Part shown: piece after piece, positions 57,960-64,000 of the stretch
How positions within the stretch are numbered: position 1 is the first letter of the stretch
Layout: each line of letters begins with the position of its first letter
DNA from: Desulfonema magnum
Lineage (GTDB): Bacteria > Desulfobacterota > Desulfobacteria > Desulfobacterales > 4be13
Reading direction: 5' to 3'
NCBI RefSeq assembly: GCF_017377395.1
Contig: NZ_CP061800.1
Location: forward strand, 558,001-622,000
DNA: 64,000 nucleotides
Made by a program: the position numbers and the translations under genes
The notes under the pieces: model-generated
The model's input: the letters and a program-made list of their open reading frames with translations, nothing else
Told to the model about the DNA's origin: nothing
The model's database searches: none

Positions 57960-58010
57960 GCCGGCAACCGGCAACCGGCAACTGGCAGGCAGCAACCAGC
58001 AACCAGCCTG
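57960..58010. repeat. Short 7-bp CCGGCAA/CCAGCAA tandem run
   Basis: The run CCGGCAA, CCGGCAA, CTGGCAG, GCAGCAA, CCAGCAA lies between the PAS-GrpE and Hsp70 genes. It is a further example of heptanucleotide repeats of a different sequence. Confidence 0.75.
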
Positions 58011-58013
58011 GTT

Positions 58014-59123
58014 TTATCCTTCTGTTTCAAAAGATGTCTCTTTTTTATAAATATAGACGGCGACCATTTCCGGACGAATTATTTTACCCTCCCATTCATA
58101 GCCTGAACGCAGGCTTTCCGCAACGGTTTTGTCTTTGGATTTGTCCGAGGTTTCAATTGTTTTTAAAATTTTCTGCCGAGTGGCGTCAAATGTAGGTGTA
58201 TCACAGGTATAAGAATTAACACCCTGACGATAAAAAATATCTTCCATATCCGAAGGAACACTTTCCAAAAGCCTCAGTATTTTCGCAGGATCACTTTCAC
58301 AAGTTCCCTTTGAATGGTAATGATTTACCAATTTTCTGATATTGTCTATCATCTGAATGATATCCATTACCATGGATTGCAGATATTTTTTGAGAATATC
58401 ACCTTTGTACTCCTGAAGCTCCTTATGGAGCTTATCTATCATTTTATCTTTATGCGCGTCATACTTGAGTTTGCTCTGAAATTCCTGCTGAAGACTATCC
58501 AACTGGTTCTGAATCTGCTCCAGCTTGAACCCCATATCCTCAGCTTCGAAATATGCTCCTGGAAACTCTGAGTAATCCGCTTCTGTTCCGATATGATGTT
58601 CATCTGTCAACCCTGGTTCGTCTGCTTCGATCTCTGTTTTTTCCTCTTCCGCCTCCTCCCCCTCCTGGCTCTCAAACCGCTCCAGTGTGACATCGCTGTC
58701 CAGAATATCACCGATAATAGATATAAATCCTGTCACTGTTTCCTGGGTGTCCCGCCTGCAATTCCAGTCAACCTTTAACGCTATAGTTCCGCCTCCCTTT
58801 CTTACATATTTTCCGACCCAGGGAAACCGCGCATATTCTCCCAATGCAATTTTTGTCAAATAATCCGTGAGTTCATTTCGGTCAGAATCGGAAGCCAACA
58901 GGTCCCATATCTGTTTTCCTCTTAATTCTCCTTCTTCATAACCCAATATCTGATACTGGACAGAATTCATAAAGGTTATATTTCCATAAATATCTATTTC
59001 CTGAATGCCATAGAGATTTGTTTCTATAAGTGTCTGATAACGCTCTTCAATTTCATGCAGGGCTTCCTTTAGCTCATTATATTTGTCTATAAGCTCGTCC
59101 TGGGCTTTATCTTCGTCATTCAT
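58014..59123 (-). CDS. PAS-GrpE fusion protein
   Basis: The 369-residue protein has a coiled lead (about 1-30), a PAS domain (about 25-145; L-I-E-T-N-L-Y-G-I-Q-E-I-D, then L-G-Y-E-E-G-E-L-R-G-K-Q-I-W-D-L), an acidic linker (about 150-195) and a GrpE-like part (about 200-365). The GrpE part has the long helix D-K-M-I-D-K-L-H-K-E-L-Q-E-Y-K and the beta end G-Y-E-W-E-G-K-I-I-R-P-E-M-V-A-V-Y. It would be a nucleotide-exchange factor for the adjacent Hsp70, controlled by a PAS-sensed signal. The start at 59123 has AGGAAA just upstream; an in-frame start 18 codons earlier lacks one. Confidence 0.87.
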   Translation of the reverse strand: MNDEDKAQDELIDKYNELKEALHEIEERYQTLIETNLYGIQEIDIYGNITFMNSVQYQILGYEEGELRGKQIWDLLASDSDRNELTDYLTKIALGEYARFPWVGKYVRKGGGTIALKVDWNCRRDTQETVTGFISIIGDILDSDVTLERFESQEGEEAEEEKTEIEADEPGLTDEHHIGTEADYSEFPGAYFEAEDMGFKLEQIQNQLDSLQQEFQSKLKYDAHKDKMIDKLHKELQEYKGDILKKYLQSMVMDIIQMIDNIRKLVNHYHSKGTCESDPAKILRLLESVPSDMEDIFYRQGVNSYTCDTPTFDATRQKILKTIETSDKSKDKTVAESLRSGYEWEGKIIRPEMVAVYIYKKETSFETEG

Positions 59124-59579
59124 TTTGTTATTTCCTAATATCAAAGGAGTGGCCGATATTTGATAAATGATAAGCATTTCTTTTCAATTAAAAGAAATTA
59201 TAAGGTAAAAAATGTATGAGTGTCAATGGAAAAGGTGTTACAATTCACCGTCACAAATCACCTTGGCTGCTATTATACAAGTATCATCTTAATATCAGAT
59301 ACAATAGAAAACTTTATTTCTTACATCCCGCTGTGCCTGTTCCAAGGGAAATGTACGGAGTTCCCTTTTTTAAAAGAGGAAGCTGATAATGAGTGACACT
59401 TAACCCCCTGACGCGTATTTTCACGATAACATTTTTATTGCGAATGGTGTTGTAAATAGGGATCCCGGGTCAGTTTTTTGAATCTTTGCTTTTTTACAAA
59501 AAAATAAAAAAGAGTGCAATCGTTTTCATAGCTGTCTGTCCGGTCTTTGTTATTAAAGAACTGATGAATATTTTTTTCG
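59124..59579. other. Gap between chaperone and epimerase genes
   Basis: No gene. It is AT-rich. The hairpin AAGGGAA...TTCCCTTTTTT at 59352-59371 resembles a rho-independent terminator on the plus strand, yet no rightward gene ends nearby. The right end of the chaperone operon promoter must lie close to 59130-59230. Confidence 0.5.
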
Positions 59580-60581
59580 TTATGTCTGTTTTGGATTTGC
59601 AATTTTATGATTAATTTTCATATATGCGATCACGCGTCTGAGAATGGCATCGAGATCGGTCTCCGGTTGAAAACCGATAGCTCTTTTTATTTTTTTAATA
59701 CCCGGAACCCTGCGCTGCATGTCTTCAAAATTCTTCTCAAATGCCTCATCATATGAAACGAGTTCGATATCCGAATCTGATCCTGTTTCTCTGATAATTT
59801 TTTTCGCAAGGTCCAGCATTGTGATTTCCTCTGTTCCGCCGACATTAAAAACCTCTCCGACAGCGACATCACTTTCCATAAGCCCCGTCATCGCTCTGAC
59901 AACATCTTTGACATATGTAAATGTTCTTGTCTGGGTGCCGTCACCATATACTGTCAGCGGTTCGTTTTTTAAAGCCTGAGCCACAAATCTGGGAACCACC
60001 ATGCCATAAGCGCCTGTCTGCCGAGGGCCTATGGTATTGAACAGACGGGCGATAATCACTCTGAGTCCCTTTGTTCGGAAATAGGCAAGGGCCATAAACT
60101 CATCCATAAGTTTTGAAGCCGCGTAGCTCCATCTGGAGTTGCTTGACGGCCCGTATATGATATTGTCTGTTTCAATTAATGGCGCGTGTGTATGTTTTCC
60201 ATACACCTCCGAAGAGGAGGTGATTAACACCTTTTTCTTAAATTTTGCACACAGTTCAAGAACTTTTTCAGTTCCCCGTATATTGGTTCTGATTGATTCC
60301 AGGGGATTGTTCAGAATATAACGCACTCCCACCGCGGCCGCCAGGTGAAAAACAACATCACATATGCCTGTCAGTTCGACCATTACATCGTGGTTAAAAA
60401 TTGTGTCTGTCTTTATAAAAAATCTGTCCCTGAATCGTTTGTTTTCCCGAAGAGCATTTATATTGCTCAGGGAGCCGGTGGAAAGATCGTCAATAATATA
60501 AACCTCGTCTCCTTTTTCCAGATACGCTTCTGCAAGATGGGAACCAATGAACCCCGCCCCTCCTGTGATAAGAATCCTCAT
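59580..60581 (-). CDS. NAD-dependent sugar-nucleotide epimerase/dehydratase
   Basis: The 333-residue extended SDR enzyme acts on a nucleotide sugar in envelope polysaccharide synthesis. The NAD-binding G-G-A-G-F-I-G (7-13) and the catalytic S-Y153-A-A-S-K157 are intact, with T-S-S-S-E-V-Y-G before them. Features such as N-I-R-G-T and V-F-N-V-G-G fit UDP-glucose epimerase or UDP-glucuronate decarboxylase-type enzymes; the exact reaction is undecided. AAAGGA stands before the ATG. It is monocistronic here. Confidence 0.9.
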   Translation of the reverse strand: MRILITGGAGFIGSHLAEAYLEKGDEVYIIDDLSTGSLSNINALRENKRFRDRFFIKTDTIFNHDVMVELTGICDVVFHLAAAVGVRYILNNPLESIRTNIRGTEKVLELCAKFKKKVLITSSSEVYGKHTHAPLIETDNIIYGPSSNSRWSYAASKLMDEFMALAYFRTKGLRVIIARLFNTIGPRQTGAYGMVVPRFVAQALKNEPLTVYGDGTQTRTFTYVKDVVRAMTGLMESDVAVGEVFNVGGTEEITMLDLAKKIIRETGSDSDIELVSYDEAFEKNFEDMQRRVPGIKKIKRAIGFQPETDLDAILRRVIAYMKINHKIANPKQT

Positions 60582-61493
60582 AAATAATCCTTTTACGAAT
60601 ATTACTTATAAATTTTGTCAAAGCCGCAAAAAGAATAACCTTATATAATAAAAATGGCTTAGGCAATGATAAATTTTTCAGTTTGGTTTTTTTATTTTTT
60701 TGAGAAAAGCATATGGGACTGGCCTAATCAGAATGATTGACAAGCCATGTTTAAAAAAAATATTTTTTTATTTGATCGGAGATAATTGGGAAAAAATTAT
60801 TTTATAACTATTATATCATAATATTTGTTATTTCACAAGTCATGATTTAATAAAAATGAGTTGATAAAGCAAGTAACAGCCGGACTGTTCTTTATATAAA
60901 CGGGCATGATCTGCCGGTCATAATGAACACTGAAAGTCAGGGCAAATCACAAATCTCAAATAACTTTCATATAAACGGGCATGACCTTCGGTCACAACGA
61001 ACCATGAAAGCCGGCCGGCCCCTTGCCCCTTGCCCCTTGCCCCTTTCATAAACGCCCATGACCTGTCGGTCACAATGAAACATGAAAGTGAGACCGGAAT
61101 TTATCAGACATCAGACATCGAACATCAAATATGTAGGTAGGGCTGAAGAACGAAACCTGACATTTCCGTAATTCGTCAATATGAGCGATGATCATCAGTG
61201 TCAGATTTTGTTTCTCAACCCAACCTGCGCAACTGATTTAAAGAGGGATATTCAGTAGATCGAAAAGTTTTCGGGCTGTGTGCGGGACAGCAAAGAAACC
61301 CGGCTTTTTTCCCGGACGAAGTGTCTCCCCGGCCGGAAAAAGCCGGGTTTCTCCCCCGTCCGTCGTGTTCGCACTGCGACAGTCCGAAAACTTTTCGATC
61401 TGCTGATATTCGGATATCTGAATACGGGAGGGAGGGCCTCCGGGTATTGCGTTACGAAGCAGCGACTTGTAATAATTTAACAATAGGCGATAT
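60582..61493. repeat. Repeat-rich intergenic region
   Basis: After an AT-rich stretch come three variants of the unit CTTTCATATAAACGGGCATGA...CGGTCACAATGAA...ATGAAAG (60891-60946, 60961-61014, 61043-61089), the same family as at 23880-24270. A 7-bp TTGCCCC run lies at 61018-61044. An inverted repeat with GAAACCCGGCTTTTT and AAAAAGCCGGGTTTC is at 61297-61353. The flanking GATCGAAAAGTTTTCGG and CCGAAAACTTTTCGATC (61258-61274, 61384-61400) form a perfect outer inverted repeat around it. No gene was found. Confidence 0.75.
61258..61400. mobile_element. Possible 143-bp miniature inverted-repeat element
   Basis: The outer arms GATCGAAAAGTTTTCGG and CCGAAAACTTTTCGATC are perfect over 17 bp. The inner arms GAAACCCGGCTTTTT / AAAAAGCCGGGTTTC are perfect over 15 bp, and short matches such as TGTGCGGGAC / GTTCGCACTG lie between. 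The whole 143 bp is one long imperfect palindrome without coding capacity. No clear target duplication was seen, so a structured intergenic repeat is an alternative. Confidence 0.5.
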
Positions 61494-63968
61494 TCATTCT
61501 TTCTCGGAATCCGGATTGTCAAACCATATCGAAGGCCCTGTCTGCAAATCACCGGGAGCGGCTGCAGAGGCATCTCGCCCCCTTATCACAAACCGGCTCA
61601 CATTTTCCCCGGTCCGGGCTGAACATGGGATTTTCATCCAGCGGGCCGCATCAAGATAATTTGCGGGCAGAACCAGAAGACCACTGCTGATATCCAGATT
61701 CGGGGCTTCTATTTTTACGGTTCCGTCATTGCCCCGCTTTGAAGTGGCTGTGACCTTGCTGTCTGAGGATTTGAGGTAATTATCTGTATGGATGAAGATG
61801 GCACCGCCATCCCCTGTGTCGGCATTGGCTGTGACAGGGGCATGATTCAGGATAACGAATTGCGGGCCTTCTCCTTCTCCTTCTCCTTCTCCGGATGAGC
61901 CGACCATGACATCGCCGCCTTTGCCCTCGCCGACTTGCACGCTGCTGGTAATTTCGCCCCTTAGCAAATAGATTAAATTTCCTGCATTCACCAATATTTT
62001 TCCGCCGCCTGCCCCGCTGGCTTCCGTAGTTACGGAGCTGTACCCGGACAATTTCATTGACTCACTGACCTGGAGGGTAATGCTGCCAGCGTTGCCGCCC
62101 TGATTTTCTGATATGCTTTCTGAAGAAATAGCTGAATTGCCACTCATTTCAAGCCGGGGAGTCTTCAAAGCGATATCTCCTGCCATGCCTTCTCCCTTAG
62201 TGGATGTGGTGACAAAACTCTTGTTATTTAAACGGACTGAATCCTCTGCCGTGATGCTGATCTTGCCGGCATCACCGCCTTTGCCCTCCGAAATGCTTGC
62301 CGAAGAGACAGACGCGTGGGTATCAAGTTCCAATCTGGCGGTTTCCAATTTAATAATCCCCGCGTTCCCCTCTCCCTCAGTGCTTGCAGTGACACCTCCG
62401 CCATCTTTGAAGGATATGGTACTACCCGCTTCGATAAAGATTTTCCCGGCATCTCCGGCGTATTCCCCTTTTCCCAGTGCGGAAGTATATGCTTTGCTGG
62501 GAGTTTTCCCGGAGGATGAACCATGAAAAGATAGGGAATCCGAAGCACGGATCATTATATGGCCGCCCTTTCCGCTTCCTGTTGATTCGCTCGCGATTAA
62601 GCCGCCGTTGGTAAATGAAATATTTTCCGCTTTCAGATTTACAGACCCTGCATCTCCGCTATTTGAAAATGTGCCGCCTATTGCCCCGGAATAGACTTTG
62701 CTGTCATCAACTTCAATTAACTCGGCAAAACCGTTGTCATGTCCCGAAATCGTCACACTTCCTCCGTTGCCTCCTCCGTTAAATGTGTCACTGGAGACGA
62801 TGCTGCCCTTGGACAATGATATGTTTTTTGTTTCGATGAAAACGTCTCCGGCATCTCCCGCGTTTATCTCTTTGCCTGTCGCGTCTGCAAAAATTTTGCT
62901 GACCTCGGAAAGCTCAACAAAATCCTTGACGCACAGCCTTATGCTTCCGCCTTTTCCGGTTCCGCTTGTGTCGCTGAAAATGTCACTTTTACTTAATGAC
63001 ACCGTATCCGCCCGGATTTCAGTTATCCCGCCGTGTTTCTCTCCTGTGGTGTCGGCTTTCATTGAACTGTTATTGCTGGCAAAAAACTGCCCTGTTCTGA
63101 TAAAAATATTCCCTGATCCCTCACCACTGACATTGACAAGAGCATGGTCGGAAAGGGTTATTTTCCCCAATGCCCTGAATGACGAGACATCCAATCCTGA
63201 TTCCGTGACAACCGCTTCACCCGAAGATGCAACGCTTGCAATGTCAATTCCTCCTCCGGGAGCGCTGAGGCTGCCCAGGAGTTCTGAGGTATCTCCGCTC
63301 TGATAATATGTGCCTGTGATCTCAGTCTCTCCTCCAATGACGGAGATCGCCTCATTTTCTGTGACGCTGAGACCCGCCGGCTTTCCGTCCCAGTCTGATT
63401 CTTCAATCTTTCCTCTGCCTTTAAAAGATATCGGTGCAACATCACTGTCCAGAAAACCGAAAGCGGCCGGCCTTGCAGTGGAGAGTATCTCTTCATCCCG
63501 ATCCACATAAAAACGTTCATATTCTCCCATTCGCAGATAGTCCGAGGTGCTTATATGAAATGAGCCGCCAATATCCAGAGAGGCATTTGCTCCGAAAATC
63601 ACCCCGGTCGGATTGAGCAGATATAAATTCGCGCCTGAAATCTCAGATGTCTCCGAAATTTCGGAACGCAATGTGCCGTCAATCAGTGAGACATTGCCGC
63701 CGGTCACCCGGGTGATGATATTTTGGATAGCGTGTGAAACCCTGAAGTTTGCAACCTCTCCGGTATCAACATTAAACTGACTGAAGCTGTGGAACAGATT
63801 GGCTCCTGCCTGCCTGCCGTATTCTGCCTTGATATCATAAAGCGGTCCGTTTAACATGCCGTCCGTGCCCATGGTTCCGTCCATTATCACCTGGGCTGAA
63901 GATCGAAAATTGAAGAAGAGTAAACCCAAAATGACGATAACAATAAATTGTGGAAAAGTTCTTTTCAT
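61494..63968 (-). CDS. Filamentous-haemagglutinin N-terminal domain exoprotein, copy 2
   Basis: The 824-residue secreted protein is a paralogue of the 37162-40689 product: signal peptide 1-25, then A-N-L-F-H-S-F-S-Q-F-N-V, I-I-T-R-V-T-G-G and L-Y-L-L-N-P-T-G-V-I-F-G-A. A beta-helix type array follows with G-D-A-G-S-V and G-K-G-G turns. The C-terminal D-N-Y-L-K-S-S-D-S-K-V-T-A-T-S and G-N-D-G-T-V motifs are nearly identical to copy 1, but the middle section of copy 1 (about 610-800) is missing. GAGGAGA stands before the ATG. A short G-E-G-E-G-E-G run near residue 705 comes from a 6-bp repeat. No TpsB-type transporter gene is visible. Confidence 0.88.
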   Translation of the reverse strand: MKRTFPQFIVIVILGLLFFNFRSSAQVIMDGTMGTDGMLNGPLYDIKAEYGRQAGANLFHSFSQFNVDTGEVANFRVSHAIQNIITRVTGGNVSLIDGTLRSEISETSEISGANLYLLNPTGVIFGANASLDIGGSFHISTSDYLRMGEYERFYVDRDEEILSTARPAAFGFLDSDVAPISFKGRGKIEESDWDGKPAGLSVTENEAISVIGGETEITGTYYQSGDTSELLGSLSAPGGGIDIASVASSGEAVVTESGLDVSSFRALGKITLSDHALVNVSGEGSGNIFIRTGQFFASNNSSMKADTTGEKHGGITEIRADTVSLSKSDIFSDTSGTGKGGSIRLCVKDFVELSEVSKIFADATGKEINAGDAGDVFIETKNISLSKGSIVSSDTFNGGGNGGSVTISGHDNGFAELIEVDDSKVYSGAIGGTFSNSGDAGSVNLKAENISFTNGGLIASESTGSGKGGHIMIRASDSLSFHGSSSGKTPSKAYTSALGKGEYAGDAGKIFIEAGSTISFKDGGGVTASTEGEGNAGIIKLETARLELDTHASVSSASISEGKGGDAGKISITAEDSVRLNNKSFVTTSTKGEGMAGDIALKTPRLEMSGNSAISSESISENQGGNAGSITLQVSESMKLSGYSSVTTEASGAGGGKILVNAGNLIYLLRGEITSSVQVGEGKGGDVMVGSSGEGEGEGEGPQFVILNHAPVTANADTGDGGAIFIHTDNYLKSSDSKVTATSKRGNDGTVKIEAPNLDISSGLLVLPANYLDAARWMKIPCSARTGENVSRFVIRGRDASAAAPGDLQTGPSIWFDNPDSEKE

Positions 63969-64000
63969 CTGAATATCTCCTCATAAATAAAAAAAGAGTG

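Noticed and set aside
59341..59371. Rho-independent terminator on the plus strand
   Set aside because: The hairpin has a T-run, but no rightward gene precedes it; probably fortuitous or of an unseen short transcript.

Overview
The window looks like chromosomal DNA of a large-genome, repeat-rich Desulfobacterota bacterium of the filamentous, gliding Desulfonema type. This is an inference from protein flavour (archaeal-like ThyA, a probable selenoprotein, DUF1566/CHAT/CsgG multidomain proteins, haemagglutinin-type giants) and from the very high density of dispersed palindromes and heptanucleotide tandem repeats between genes. No rRNA, tRNA or CRISPR array was recognised.

Layout. 1-366: end of a leftward pair, a retropepsin-like protease (cut by the window edge) and a small partner. 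367-2593: non-coding, packed with repeats. 2594-7761: a tight rightward operon for thymidylate metabolism: an intein-split ThyA, a HAD phosphatase, a ParB/DGxHR-like protein, a dCMP deaminase and a second, fused ThyA-type enzyme. 8536-12849: a secreted protein and a cyclase-pseudokinase-CHASE2 receptor in inverted domain order. 13958-17657: a sodium:solute symporter with a small membrane partner, a phenylacetate-CoA-ligase-type enzyme and a 59-residue protein, facing a Crp/Fnr regulator (17715-18413). 18983-23333: three tandem Rpn-type PD-(D/E)XK nuclease paralogues behind a coiled-coil PD-(D/E)XK protein, all leftward. 24386-27586: carB. 28758-35189: a 2143-residue secreted protein made of a seven-repeat propeller, six Fn3-like, three cadherin-like and seven carboxypeptidase-regulatory-like units with a terminal dockerin. 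35381-36893: an AbiEii-type nucleotidyltransferase with partner and an orphan HicB. 37162-40689 and 61494-63968: two paralogous filamentous-haemagglutinin-type exoproteins. 40722-43900: a Cys-rich mini-protein, a peroxiredoxin-like probable selenoprotein (in-frame UGA), a DUF58 protein and a thiamine-binding protein. 44277-50436: an operon of lipoprotein-CsgG, ECF sigma, anti-sigma and CHAT-TPR-CsgG protein. 51291-53204: a Tat-type M48 peptidase lipoprotein, an HU-like protein and a small membrane protein. 53217-59123: a chaperone-like trio (PAS-GrpE fusion, Hsp70, J-like/DUF1566 membrane protein). 59580-60581: a sugar-nucleotide epimerase.

Most striking: (i) a U-x-x-C peroxiredoxin-like gene that would otherwise look broken; (ii) an intein in the thymidylate synthase active-site region next to a second ThyA-type enzyme; (iii) heptanucleotide repeats that sit between genes and also occur in frame inside two proteins; (iv) a signalling-style GrpE/Hsp70/J-like trio; (v) an ECF/CHAT/CsgG operon; (vi) an 87-bp MITE with a clean 9-bp target duplication.
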